DNA of 64,000 nucleotides from Terfezia claveryi. Taxonomy: Eukaryota > Ascomycota > Pezizomycetes > Pezizales > Pezizaceae. The position numbers and the translations under genes are program-made. Each line of letters begins with the position of its first letter. Within the stretch, counting starts at the first letter, position 1. Positions 46,037 to 57,970 of the stretch are shown here, piece after piece. The notes beneath the pieces are model-generated. The model saw nothing but the letters and a program-made list of their open reading frames with translations, made no database searches and had not been told where the DNA came from. The stretch covers positions 151,086-215,085 of the forward strand of contig WHUX01000091.1 in NCBI GenBank assembly GCA_015179025.1. Direction: 5' to 3'.

Positions 46037-46870
46037 AGTGTTCCAACTAGTGAAGTCGGAACTTGTATCCAGTGAAGTATTGCCTTGGGCAGCCCTGAAC
46101 TCGGCAAGAAGTGGCATGGTTGAAGTGAGGGTCATAGATAGACCTTAACCAAGGATAGGAAGCACCCCAGCCTCATCTTGTTGTTCTTGCCAGCGTGATC
46201 GCAGTGGCTTCAGTTGGCTGATCGCGGCGTTGAATTTAGACGCAACAAGATGAAGGTAAGAGCTCTCCCGACTCCAGAGGTAGAGGGCAGTCTCCATGGT
46301 AGAGGAAGTAAGGAAGGATGCGAAGGTTGTGTATTTGGTTGGGTAGAAGGAAGAAAGTAAGTAGAGAGAAGATTAGGAAGGGGGTGGGGCCAAGGGTATC
46401 GTGCGCAGTCGATCTTGGCAAAATCCAACGCATCACGTCGATAGGATCCTTTATTCAGTGCAATCGGAGCCTTAGCACTTAGAAGCTTATCCCTGAGATT
46501 CTGTTAATGAAAATATACACCACAAATCTGTCTCTTACAAATTTTACAACCTCCGTGACGTTTCCAAATGAACAATACAAAACCCTATGCCAATGGTGCC
46601 ACGATTCTATACTTCAGCTGGAGCATATTCAAATCATCTGGAAAGGTCATCCCGAAAAAATGTAAGGATCTTAATGGGCACTGCCACCATCTCGAAAGCG
46701 TCGGTTCTCCAACACCAGAGATACTACTAATTTAGATTATGATATAGACGAAGTCAATTCACAGATATATATCTGCTGATGTTGATTACTACTCTGATTC
46801 ATGCCATAGCGAGGGATCTGATAGGAGGCTCGAAACTTTTGTATTGAACCAAAATCCGATGAGGAAGTCA
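46037..46870. other. Upstream part of the Plavaka element or spacer
   Basis: No protein was recognised. A weak inverted match to the MITE arm lies at about 46,045. The rest may be the 5' subterminal region of the transposon, but I could not define a terminus. Confidence 0.35.
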
Positions 46871-49496
46871 GCACATTGATGCAATCACCTATCCACGTGC
46901 AGGCAACCCAATACGTCCACATGTATTTCCGGAGGAAGACCGAAACTTCAATTTGTTTTCTCCATTCCGCACCTCAATGATTATCGACTGGCACGCTTCT
47001 TCAATTCTACAAAGACCTCACAGTCAAAGATCGACCAGTTTTTCAAGGATAACCTCTTGAAAGGCCTCAATCCAACGCACGAGGTTCAATTTCGGTCAGC
47101 ATATACAATGTATAAGCTTATCGACGCAGCGGCAAATGAACCTTCCTGGCACTCAGGAACAGTGAACTACCCATTACTCAAGGGGGTGGCCTTTTATTAT
47201 CGGAATATTATTGCAGCAGTGAAGTACCTTCTACGCCAAAAGGTTTATGCCAGCGAGATGGCCTGGGGCCCGCGGCAAGAATACGACAACGAAGGGAACA
47301 GGGTATATAGTGAGATCCATACTGCACAGTGGTGGGAAGACACTCAGGTGAGCAATTTGTGTGTACTACGTCGGATATCCAACTAACTGAAACGGATAGG
47401 CTTTGCTACCTGAAGGCGGGACACTTGTTCCGATTTTACTAGCATCAGATGAAACTCACCTAACGAATTTCTCTGGAGACAAAAAGTTATGGCCTGTTTA
47501 TATGAGTATAGGCAATATCGGAAGCTCCATACGCAATACACATACGATGCATGCCTGGATACCAATTGCACTACTACCGATTGGCCCGAAACGAATCAAC
47601 AAAATACCTGGGTATTCGGTAGAAACGCAGGAAATTCAGGCGTTGCAAACCATACACGATGTTTTGGCGCATTTGCTAAAACCGCTATCTGACGTGAGAT
47701 GTCAGAAAGGCTACGAGATGGTTTGTGCTGATGGGAACGTACGCTTATGCTTTCCTAAGCTCTTTTGTTGGCTCGCTGACCATATGGAAAATGCTACAAT
47801 CCATGGTATTGCAAACAACCGCTGCCCTTCTTGCACAATTCCGACCGAGAAGCTTGGTGAGTATTCAGGAAGTGGTTATCCAGCTCACTCACATCAAAAT
47901 TATGCCGCAGCGTACAACGATTCCGACGCTGTCAGTTTGAAAGCAAACGGCGTTAAAAACATCAAAAACGCCTTGTGGTCAGTCCCAAATATAAATCCGC
48001 CTGAGCTCGTTCGAGCAGATGTTTTGCACAATATCCTCCTAGGAGTGTTAAATCATTTAATGGATTGGATTCAAGGTTTTCTAGAATACTATGAGCGGAT
48101 TAATGCATTTGACTATGTCTGGCATCGGTTGCCTCCCTACCCCGGATTTTCAGTTCCGACCAAGGGATACCGAGTTGTTTCACAATGGTCGGGAAAGGAA
48201 ATGCGGAACTTTGGTAAAGTCATTCTTGGAACATTTACCGCGGCGTTGCGTCGGAAGGCCAACCAACCACGGCCCACCGGAGGTCAGGTACAGGAGTTCA
48301 ACCGAGCAATTCGCTGCGTACGTAGCATCACTGACTTCTATCTCATGACTCAGTATCCTAGTCATACGGATAAGACAGTTTCTTATTTACAAGAATATTT
48401 GCGTGTGTTTCATGAAACTAAAGCTGTGTTCTTGAGGTTCCGTGCTGATAAGAAAACAAGAAAGGCTGCTGCAGAAGCACATAAGGATTTGTTGAAGGAA
48501 CAAGCGGGATCATTGGTTGAAGACCTCAGGGCGTCGGAAAAGGTTAGGATGCGTCAAGAAAATACCTTGCACCGTCGGGAATTGGTGAATGAGATTTTAC
48601 AAGAAGGGGCGCACTTCAATTTCCCAAAAATCCATTTAATCTCCCATTATGCCGAACAGATTCCGAAGTTTGGGGCTCTAGCTCAATATTCCACGAATAT
48701 CAGTGAAGCTATGCATAAAGGCCTTAAGGATGCTTACCGTCGAAGTAATAGGGTTAATGCAACACCACAGATAGTTACTACCTACACGAGGGATCATACT
48801 TTTGCTATGAAGGACTTGACACTTAATCTATGGAACCAGGTTAGGCAAAACGGAGATGTGACGCCAGGTGTCGGAAAACAGGTCTACTTGAAGTTGCGGG
48901 GGAAAATTGAGTTGGGATTAATATCCAGCCTCGAGGATCTGGAGCGTGTAACTGGCTTGCCAGATCTGGTGCTGACAACGCAAGCGTTTTTAAGGCAGGA
49001 AGTTAGAAGCATGGATTCCGACCCTACCGAGCTGTTAGTTCAGGAAATTCGTTCATATGGGGTGCTTCAAATTCCAGTGCCAAAATTCAGTGGAGAAGGG
49101 TTCATTTTGCACAATGCTAGATGCACCGAGAAATTTCACAGGAAGGAAAGATACGATTGGATATGGGTAAGGAGACAGCGTGCATTGGATGAGGCACCAG
49201 TAGGGACGCTGAATGGTCGAATACCAGGACGAATCAATGCATTGTTCAAAGTAATAACTATAGCAGGAATGGTGCACCGGTTGGCGCATGTGAATCTGCT
49301 TCAATGCATTGGGTTGAATGCTGTGCAGGGCACGGAAGGGATGGTTCGCGTTGGATTGCCGATGAGTGGGGAAGGGGTTATAGTTAAGATATCACAAATA
49401 GAAGGGATTGCGCATTTGATACCATTAGAGCCGGGGGAAAGTTGGTTGGTAAATAATAGAATAGACTTAGAGACATGGAATATGATTTATGATTAG
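46871..49496 (+). CDS. Plavaka-type transposase (CACTA/EnSpm-related DDE)
   Basis: A cut-and-paste DNA transposase. The main frame runs from about 47,000 with one intron (47348-47399, GTGAGC...CTAAC...ATAG) to the stop at 49494-49496. The visible protein is about 850 residues. Family landmarks are FFKDNLLKG and YTMYKLIDA in the N-terminal part, and the first catalytic Asp in PILLASDETHLTNF followed by WPVYMSIGNIGSSIR. The Cys pair RCPSCTIPTEKLGEY comes next, then DVLHNILLGVLNHLMDWI, and FNFPKIHLISHYAEQIPKFG with the acidic residue in NISEAMHKGLKDAYRRSN. The core is uninterrupted. Near 46,970 the upstream segment (VFPEEDRNFNLFSPF) and the next (NDYRLARFFNS) are in different frames, so the 5' end has a 1-nt shift or an unseen exon boundary. 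It may be recently inactive, or still active with an alternative start. Confidence 0.85.
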
Positions 49497-49911
49497 GAAA
49501 TAATAAACTTGTGACCAGTTGAGAGAAGAGCCACAAAGAACGTGAAGTGTCGGATGTAAAACAGGTGCCAGGCCAATATTAGGAGGGCATGTGTGGGGGC
49601 GTATAGAGGTAAGCAGAAAATTGTAACACATGGGATGGTATAAAAGTAGTTGATGCGTCCGGATACAGATTTGTTTATTTTTTCTGCTGAAGTTTGAGGG
49701 TGCACATAGGGTGTATGAGAGGCAGTGGGAATTTGGTGGTGTTCGAGGTGTAGAGCATATATTTTGAGGATGCGCATGGGGTGCATGAGTGGGAGCAGAA
49801 ATTTTGTAGTATGAACAGGGTGCATGAGAGGCAGCAGGAATTTGGTGGTGCACCAGGTGGAACAAAACTAGTTGCTGCGTCATGATGGAGAATTTTTTTT
49901 GCTTGATGTTT
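49497..49911. repeat. Subterminal degenerate repeats downstream of the transposase
   Basis: From about 49,690 to 49,865 units of 55-60 bp recur with GGTGCATGAGAGGCAGCAGG, GAATTTGGTGGTG and CATATTTTGAGGATGCGCA-like parts. Subterminal arrays are common in CACTA-related elements, so this may be the element's 3' end. Confidence 0.45.
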
Positions 49912-50740
49912 GGGGGGGTCCACTAATCTGTTCACGCATATTACGCGCTCCTATAGCTATACCAGTACCTAGACTTCATGCGCTTTTTCTATGGCTAATA
50001 TACCATGTATGATTACTCCATACACTCTTATAGGCAGGCATGCTTTAAATACGCGCTGCGATAGCTATCTGTTAGTTAGATGCGGTTCCACAGTTACAAT
50101 CACGCTTCAGGGTAATCTTCGCTCAGGTCTGTGCTTGTGGCTCTTGGTGTATGACCAGGCATGCGCTGCTGGTAGGTAGTGTGTTCCCAATGATAGATTG
50201 CCTATTATAGTAGAATATACTCCATACATAGCACCAAAATATATATATGATAATCATAAATATATAGAGATGATTATTCTAAATACTTTCGCTCTCGGCT
50301 AAAGATCATATATGTGCTCTCTATGTTGGTAAGTAATAGCCAACTTGTACTTCTAGTGATGTTTATTTATAGAGTATGGTATTACGTAAGATCTTACTCT
50401 GAAGTTCATTCAACACTGTGTATAGGTTTACTCTGAACCCGCACTACAAACTATGCGAAAAATAAACTATAGTAGTTTAGACATATTAAAGATACCAATG
50501 CAATAGAAGCGAGTGGGGAACACCAGGTTACCTGAAGCAGGATAGTAACTACAAAGCATATCAAACCAATAGATAATTATCGCAGCGTGTAATTTAAAGC
50601 ATGCCTACCTTAAGAGTGTATGGAGTAATAAAGCAATCATACATGGTATATTAGCCATAGAAAAAGCGCATGAAGTCTAGGTAGTACTGGTATAGCTATA
50701 GGAGCCTGTAATATGCGTGAACAGATTAGCGGACCCCCCC
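49912..50740. mobile_element. 829-bp non-autonomous element with 140-200-bp terminal inverted repeats
   Basis: The left end is GGGGGGGTCCACTAATCTG. The right end is the inverse, CAGATTAGCGGACCCCCCC. The arms (49912-50050 and 50592-50740) match at well over 90 percent, including CACGCATATTAC, CTATAGCTATACCAGTA and GGCATGCTTTAAAT. A weaker match continues about 60 bases inward. No coding capacity and no clear target duplication. Confidence 0.85.
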
Positions 50741-51324
50741 GAAGCACAACAGAAGCACTGAGAGATATCGCCATGTACTAGGTAATTTGAGTATGTTGCG
50801 GAGTGTGCTGGGTATGGGCGTGGTATGCTGCTGAGTATGGGCGCAGTATGCTGCTGGGTATGGGGATGGGTATACTGCGTGTCGGTTATGCTGGGTATGC
50901 TGGGTATGCTAGGTAGGGTATGCTGAACTGCATGGGCGCGTGTTAGTCTGGCATAAAAAAGGGGCCTTTGCATATAGCCATGCCAAGGCAGCGAGGGTGT
51001 TGGTCTAGTAGAGAGAGTGGTTTAGTGTTGTATTTCTTAGACATGTTCCACTAAGTGGAGGGCATTTTACAGTAGTCCGTGTTACCCGGAGGGCATTTTA
51101 AAGGTTTTCCAATTCAGTGAAGTTTGGAGCAATCATAATTACAATACTTTTGTCTACATGTTGCACGATTTCTTTTCACAATGGAAAATAGGATCCGGGT
51201 AAGGTACAAAGCGGTACTTTCTTAATCGCAGGCACTTTTTTATACACAGATTGCTAAGGTACTTCAATTCCTCGATTTTAAATCTAAACGAAGCAAGTTC
51301 TACCGAGAATTATACAACAGGTAG
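50741..51324. other. Spacer with a GTATGCTG minisatellite
   Basis: Between 50,790 and 50,935 the motif GGTATGCTG or GAGTATGGGCG recurs about ten times with variable spacing. The rest shows nothing recognisable. A TAGTCTGGCA match lies at 50,944. Confidence 0.55.
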
Positions 51325-52780
51325 ATGCTGTTTTACCATTGGCTACCTAGGTAAAGTGACCGACCACGGTAGGTTGACCGGGGTCAACACGCTAGCCATT
51401 TTCGGGAATCCCGTGATGCTAGGCGAGCAGAGTGGTAAGCGGCCATTCTGGCTAAATGAGATCTATGGAAACAACTTCGCTCTACAACATGGTAGCCCTC
51501 ATGCCCGCCAAAATCAGCCTATATACAATACCTCCAGTCTACGATATGACCTCCGGTCAACCACCCCCCCCTCGACCCACCATATAGGCTGAATATCGGG
51601 CAGGTGAGCCTATGAGCACTAGAAGGCCTTTACAAGCATCTATATTCATAATAAAACAGCTTTTATAGTAGCAGCCTACAATATAGTGAAATGTATATTA
51701 AACAAGTCACTCACCGCTGTTTATTGAGAATGCGCTAATTATGCTATCCTAAACCACCTGCTCTCAATCTGCTGCAAAATACTCATCTCGCCACTACGGA
51801 GAGGCTTCTAATAGTACGAATATGCCTCTGCATTAAAGACCACGCCTCCAATAACTCTCCCAATAAGACCCCCCCCCCGTCCCTCTCCATTACACCCCTC
51901 CCTCCATTAACCCCATGGGCCGAATATCCCCTTTACACCAACCATGTGCTTAAGCCCAAGCATACCCGATACCAGTAGGAGATATATAAGTGCTAGGTGC
52001 TAGGGTAGACTCGCCAAACTAGGTAGGACCTAGGTTGGGGAAACTAGGTTAGATGCACTAGATTAGACACTGGTTACATCTAGGTGCAGCCAGTTAGACG
52101 CTAAGTCAGGTGATAAGGCGTCGTGGAAGTTTAGTTGAGTTATAGGCCTATTCGTCCAATATTTTGCCTATATGGTGGGGTCGAGTGGGGGGGGGGGGGC
52201 CTTCTTAGAGGGCCGTTGGGGGTAGTGGTCTTTAATGCAGGGACATATTGGTACTATTGGAAGCCTCTCTGTGGTGGTTGAGAATACTGTGAATGAGTAT
52301 TTTGCAGCAGATTTGAGAGCAGGAGGTTTAGGGCAACATAAATCAAGTAAAATTAGCGAATTCTCAAATAAACTTATTTTGTAGCGGTGAATGAATTGTT
52401 TGATAGCATACCGTTTCACTATATTGTAGGCTGCTGCTATAAAAGCTGTTTTAGTACGAATATAGATGCTTGGTAAAGGCCTTCTAGTGCTCATAGGCTC
52501 ACCTGCCCAATATTAAGCCTATATGGTGGGGTCGAGGGGGTGGGTGGTTGACCGGGAGGTCATATCGAAGACTGGAGGTATTGGTATATAGGCTGATTTT
52601 GGCGGGGCATGAAGGCTACCATGTTGTAGAGCGAAGTTGTTTCCATAGATCTCAATTTAGCCAGAATGGCCGCTTACTCTGCTCGCCTAGCATCACGGGA
52701 TTCCCGAAAATGGCTAGCGTGTTGACCCCGGTCAACCTACCGTGGTCGGTCATCCTTAGGTAGCCGATGGTACAGCGTTG
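51325..52780. repeat. 1.46-kb foldback palindrome
   Basis: The outer arms 51325-51690 and 52415-52780 are inverted copies. Matching blocks include CCGACCACGGTAGGTTGACC, GGGAATCCCGTGATGCTAGG and CCTATGAGCACTAGAAGGCC. Inner blocks also pair: 51,740-51,870 (CTGCAAAATACTCAT, GCATTAAAGACCACG) with 52,200-52,350. The centre is near 52,050. Total arm length is about 700 bp with interruptions. No coding capacity. Confidence 0.85.
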
Positions 52781-53098
52781 TGGGAGATCAAATGGCACAA
52801 TTCTACAACAAACATCATATTTGGCAAACCAGCTGTGGGTTCGTTCGCATACATATTTCGCATGGGAGTACAGGCATTAGAGAGCTGCTGATCCATACAG
52901 CAGCCACAAAGGAAACAAAAAACATAGATTTGATGCGATGAAACGTAAAACGGAGGACGCCAAAACCAAATGCAAAATAAAACATGATCCTGCAGCACAT
53001 CATTCGCAACCCCCCCTCCCACAAATATCATTCAACCACTCACTAATCCTTAAATTCCTCCCTCCACTTCTTCTGTTCCTCCTCCTCCAACCACCTCC
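52781..53098. other. Spacer
   Basis: CT-rich 3' flank of the following minus-strand relic. Nothing else was seen. Confidence 0.4.
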
Positions 53099-54125
53099 TT
53101 ACATACTCCTTTTCCGTCCATAAATTGCCGCCAGCTCAAGCATTGGATGTTGAAACTCCTCCTCGTCATCATCGTCCTCCGCCTCCTCCTCCTCCATCGC
53201 CTCCCCCCTAAGGCCATGTACAGCGCCCCAAATTCGGGGAATAACCCTCAAACACGCCCCTAAGGTTGCGATATTCCTCAGAAATACCAAAATATTGACT
53301 CTAAGATTATCGTAGTGGTTACTATTAGAGAGAAGTTGGAGATGACTGGCATATAATTGTAGTCGATAAAGGTCCGATGACGTGACCAGTACATCGGGAT
53401 TAAAACTTTTCCAGATTCTGTCCCATGGGAGATGGACAACATGCTCGTCAACTACGATCCAACTTGGCACTTGGTCGAGATACCTCTGGCCATCTGCATG
53501 CACGGGTCTAACCGGTTCTCCAAACCCTCCGGTATAGTATTGACATACTCATCATCCGTACCACCGACATAGGGCATGAGTATATGCTCCCTCCTCCCCT
53601 CTACCGTTAGCTGGGCGACCCAGCTTTTGGCGTCGGGCCCCATGAATCTCGTGGAAGAATATGAGGGGATGGGAAAGACGTTCAAAATGAGGCAGCGGAG
53701 TCGGGCATCATTACGGCTAGATACGACAAGTGCGGAGTGGTAGTTATGCTTGGTAGCACCAGTGGGGGCAGTGGTGGAGAGGTGAGTGCTGCCAGGCCCA
53801 GGAATGGATTTGTCGAGGCGGACTTTAATCAGTTGGCCGGGAAGTGGGAGGAGATAGTCTTCCTGGAACCTGCGGGTGATTAAAGAGGGTTTCGAGGTGG
53901 CTGGGGTTAGCAATCCCGGGGTGTCAAGACAGCAGATATTCCGGGGGATGTGGGCGTTGGTGTCAGAGGGCGTGACATTACCGGAGGCGTGGTGGCCCCG
54001 AAGGGAGTCGATATTGCGGGGATGTTGGTGCTAGTTGGGGTCAGTGACAGTGATGCGGATACCTGTGATGTGAAGGTATTTACGGCTCGCATACTCTGTA
54101 CATATACAAACATATAACAAACGGA
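53099..54125 (-). pseudogene. Unrecognised protein-coding relic with two frame breaks
   Basis: Three minus-strand blocks follow in order. 54,100-53,920 is Thr/Pro/Ser-rich (SLSLTPTSTNIPAIST). 53,913-53,460 includes KVRLDKSIPGPGSTHLST, LNVFPIPSYSSTRFMG and HILMPYVGGTDDEYV. 53,503-53,099 includes SWIVVDEHVVHLPWDRIW and VLVTSSDLYRLQLYASHL, then an acidic run and a stop. The second break, near 53,490, looks like a single-base shift because the sense continues in the next frame. At the first break (near 53,900) a CTAACCCCAG could be an intron acceptor. No family was recognised. The low-complexity start and folded-looking middle suggest a formerly real protein of about 330 residues. Confidence 0.5.
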
Positions 54126-54170
54126 TATAGCCAAGGCGCTAGGGGCATGGTTGCATACTGGATGGCACAT

Positions 54171-55046
54171 CCCCTAGTCACCCGTTTGGCTGTGGCTTGT
54201 GCCAACCAGACTATCGTTGCCCCTTCATGTGTGGTTTGGCCGATATGGTTGTACCACTCTGTGAGGCGGCAGCGGTTCTGGGGTGGCGGTTGGGGAGGAT
54301 ATGACTATAGGGCAGGGCAGTCTTGCTGGCGGTGGTGGCTCCGATTTTTGGATTCGCGGTGCGTTTACTTTAAACTGACAAGGATCGTTGTTTGCCAGTT
54401 GATGGCCAAAACCAACCAGACTAACAAATATCATCATGTACCGGTACCTAAGCTCCAGAGCTATAATATAATTCAACCATCCGAAGTCACGTTATCAGAC
54501 TTGGCCACCCTTCGGAATATGTCAGACTATATCTGGCCCAACTTTATAGTGATAATACACGCACGAAATTTTGATTAGGTAGGTATTCAGCTATAAATGC
54601 AGATATCTGCTTACGATAGGTATAACCTAACTTTGAATACATCTAATGCGTTACACCATGGTCTTTAAATAGCTTTCGTTTATTTGTTTGTAAGTTTGTG
54701 ATGTCGAGACGCTCGATGGCACTTACCATACGTCTTTACTTATGCGGTACTTAGTGAGCATGCTCATACATGTGTCTTTACTTGTAAGAACATGTGAGCT
54801 CAGCTTTTTGCTTTATGAGATGAATGGTATCATATCAGGTGTCTGCAACACAGAATCATATTGGGGAGAACTGCTGGAATGAGTCTTCTATTACAAGACA
54901 TTCTTATGTTCCCATGCAAGGCAGAGCTTAATTAAGGTTGTTTATATTGATGCTTCACTACAGAGATCTGGTCTCTGGCAAATTCCCAGCTGTTCTCGTA
55001 TTTTGCAGCTGTATTTTTTGCTTTTCTAAAAGCAACCGCCGCCAAG
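54171..55046. other. Spacer with two core-motif copies
   Basis: GTGCCAACCAGACTA occurs at 54199-54213 and AACCAACCAGACTA at 54410-54423. The second has imperfect flanking repeats (ACAAGGATC versus ACAAATATC) around a 37-bp segment. Open frames here are not recognisable. Confidence 0.4.
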
Positions 55047-56026
55047 ATGGCTCAGCATCCCAACCTAGTCTCGATCAGACCATCCAACCCGAGCCAGACT
55101 AATCCCAACCAGACTACTCAGCATCCTAATAGAGAAGATACCGACTTAGGAAATCAGCTACCAACACCACCACCATACCCTGCCCATACCCTACCACCTT
55201 GTGCTCCCCCGTTTCTTCTTCTCCTCCTTCTCCTCCAACTTCTTCACATCCATCAGCTTCTTGCTTAATCCTATCTCTATCAGCAATTTTGTTGTTTGGC
55301 TTATCATCTACTTATCCATCACTGTAAAGATGTGAGTGTTACTTCATATATTTAATATCTGCCACCCCATCGAGATCAGATATTCGAAACTCATTTTAGT
55401 AGCTTGATGACCGCGATTAGCTAACAGCTACGAAATAGGGAGAAAGCCACTATTTCGGTTATTTTGGAGTCGATCATTCTCTGCCTCCTAACTCTCCATT
55501 TTATCATCTATTTTTGCACCATCTTCTCTGGGTTGAAGCTTTCGATCAGCTGCTCTGGTGTCAAGCTGTCTTTCCCGAGGAAGGCGGTAGTTCTTCCGGA
55601 CCAAGCTCCGGACCCACCCCTTGAATTAAGGGGTGAAGGGGGGGTTTTGGATTGGGGGAATCAGATTTGTTTTGAAGATCATAAGAGCGAAAATGCACAA
55701 ACACATAAGAACGATAAATATGGGAAGAGTAACAGGTATGATTATTATTTTTATTGAGACATCCATGTCAGAGTTCTACTTCTACTTCTACTTCTATTTC
55801 TACTTGCTACACCCTAACTACTAAACTTATTGATGCCTACTAGGCTGTTCGGAATGAAAAATCGGAGCCGAAATCAAGGTCTCCGCCTCCAGCCTGCATC
55901 ACACATACAGCGGCATTGGAAGCATTAGAACTCTCACACTATATAAACTCCAAGCTGGAACCATGGATTCAGCCCATTAGCAGTCATTCTACAGAGAACG
56001 ACGCCGAATCGCGGGTGCACAAATAG
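55047..56026 (+). CDS. Possible small membrane protein gene, unresolved exons
   Basis: Not recognised. The first segment (from the ATG at 55047) is Pro-rich (QLPTPPPYPAHTLPPCAPP) and then hydrophobic. The second (about 55,464-55,735) has a membrane helix (ILCLLTLHFIIYFCTIF) and a charged part. The third (55,844-56,026) starts after a good acceptor (CTAACTACTAAAC...TAG), encodes KSEPKSRSPPPACITHTAAL, and ends at a TAG. Layout (Pro-rich N-terminus, helices, charged tail) echoes the gene at 36659-37634. Phases of segments 2 and 3 do not agree with the obvious donor, so the gene may be broken. A 56-bp double micro-insertion interrupts the fifth codon region. Confidence 0.25.
55051..55126 (+). repeat. 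Micro-insertion 11: 56-bp compound insert, perfect 10-bp repeats
   Basis: CTCAGCATCC lies at 55051-55060 and 55117-55126. The insert contains CTAGTCTCGATCAGACC and two plus-oriented cores. The inner core GAGCCAGACTA (55091-55101) is itself framed by ATCCAACCC and ATCCCAACC. This looks like one insertion inside another. Confidence 0.75.
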
Positions 56027-56167
56027 CAGAAAAAAGTCGGCAGAGGCAAAGGACTTTGCGGGAGTGCATAGGCTTTGTTAGGAGAGGATGATTAGAGGAT
56101 ATTCCATGGTCGGGGAGGATTTTTAGAGGTAACAGGAAGCTTATACACTCATTTCACTACATATCTT

Positions 56168-56240
56168 GATATAAGCATATATTCGCTATAAGAATGGGGG
56201 TCGACCGCCCGATGACATGCTTGTAGCGAAGTTCTACTGT
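56168..56240. repeat. Pogo/Fot1-like transposon end, copy 1
   Basis: TATAAGCATATATTCGCTAT ... ATGCTTGTAGCGAAG, ending TTCTACTGT. Read inversely it starts ACAGTAGAACTTCGCTACAA, the typical terminus of fungal pogo-like elements as I know them. Confidence 0.5.
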
Positions 56241-56557
56241 GCTCTCCGCCAGTCTCGCACAATGCTCAACCACCTATTCAATAACCTTCGGCGTGCTGGA
56301 GTCCGCTCGCAAAGACGAGTGAATACCTCGGTAAGTGCAATACAAAAAAGAGATGACTTAGAGGTGACTTCTTAACATATATATGTAGGCTTAGAATACT
56401 CAGGCATATAACCACTGGCTCTCTGATAGGGCGGAAATGCTTCAGGCTTTATGGTAGTATACGGTTTCACTAGTGTAAGTAATGCCTTAGGTTTGTATAT
56501 ACACTCTACAATTACTAATTGATACTTCATAGTTGGCCTTATTGTGGCAAATCAGTC

Positions 56558-56585
56558 AGGAGTTAACGCCAGACTAAGGAGTTAA
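56558..56585 (+). repeat. Micro-insertion 12: 10-bp insert, perfect 9-bp repeats
   Basis: AGGAGTTAA (56558-56566), CGCCAGACTA (56567-56576), AGGAGTTAA (56577-56585). This is the shortest insert in the set. Confidence 0.85.
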
Positions 56586-57127
56586 GCAAGAGAATAGATA
56601 CCAATATGGCATCAATGAATACCAATATCACGGTGGCAATGGCTATTATACTTGTTTTTTCCCTTCCTACAGTCGCAATCAACAGCACACTCATTTTACT
56701 ACGACACCTGCATTTTATGCATTTCGAAACTCCTTATTTAATTCTCACTATAATCTAAGACTAGCTAAATACACAAGTATCGCGGAACGCGGAACCCCAA
56801 AAGACAAGCAGATCGTGCGCGTCGAATAAGCCTTGTAGTGACCGTCCAAATAAGCCCTGTATTCCTGTCCAAGTGAGCCTAGAATCGAGCGAGCAAATCA
56901 GCGAGCATATGAGCGAGAGAATTGAGCGAGAAAATCAGTGAGGAAATGGTGTGGTAGGGAGAATACTAAGATAGGACTAGCTTAATGACAAAAAGGTAGA
57001 CTGGAAGATACCAGAAAAGGTATGAGCCACAAAAGGACAATCTCAAAAAGGCATGATACCGAAAGATGAAGTCAAAAATTCTGTATACTACTAATTGCGT
57101 GCTGCGGTGGGAGACTTTCCCGCGTGA

Positions 57128-57550
57128 TCACCCACTGCAGTACTAGCCCGGCGATCTAAAGCTTCGATATGGCAGAGCGAACGGGATGCCTCATTTTCTT
57201 CAGTCTATGGTCGTAGATGTCAAATGATGATGCACTCTCAAATTAGCTTAGTTGGTTTTGTATCAGGCTTAATATCGAAAACCGCATAACAAACCGAGTA
57301 ATCAGCATCCCGATGATGTATATACTGTAGCTAAGTGCTATGAGAAAATAAAAAAATCTACAACACCAGGGATTCCCGCATGGACCCACTGCAGTACTAG
57401 CCTGGCGATCTGAAGCTTGGATATGGCAGAGCGGACGGGATGCCTCGTTTTCTTCAGTCTATGGTCGTAGATGTCCACTAATGATGCACTCTCGATTTTA
57501 TGTCACCTGTTCACTGTCAAATTAGCTTACTTGGTTTTGTATTAGACCGA
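57128..57550. repeat. ~150-bp direct duplication
   Basis: 57,128-57,270 and 57,388-57,550 share CCACTGCAGTACTAGCC, GATATGGCAGAGCG, TTCTTCAGTCTATGGTCGTA, GATGATGCACTCTC/AATGATGCACTCTC and CAAATTAGCTTA in the same order, at about 90 percent identity with one insertion. Confidence 0.75.
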
Positions 57551-57970
57551 GTGATCCGATGATACTGACTGTGAAAACAATGGCCTCTTCTTCCAAATCT
57601 TCGGTTGTCCAACAACATCAGGCATGGTCGGAGCTTGACCGGTTACACCTCAGGGTAGCGCCGGCGCATATTGAAGGATTACTCCCCTTTTCTCTTCAAG
57701 CTGAACCTATAGCCAATATCAGGGACCTACAAGATGTTCTACAGCGTGAGAGAAAAGTATTGAGACTCTAGAAATACAATGCAGGCGTCTGCATGTTCAG
57801 CGCAGGATCACTGACTTTCTGGTGCCTCCTCTCCTTGACATTCCCGCCTCCACACCTACTACTCTCGTTTGGATATTTCTTGTTTATAATCTCTGCTTGG
57901 ATTGATAAGCCTATTCCACAACATTTCCTAGCGCTAGTTAACTTCATTTTATAGTTACCTATTTTCTCTT

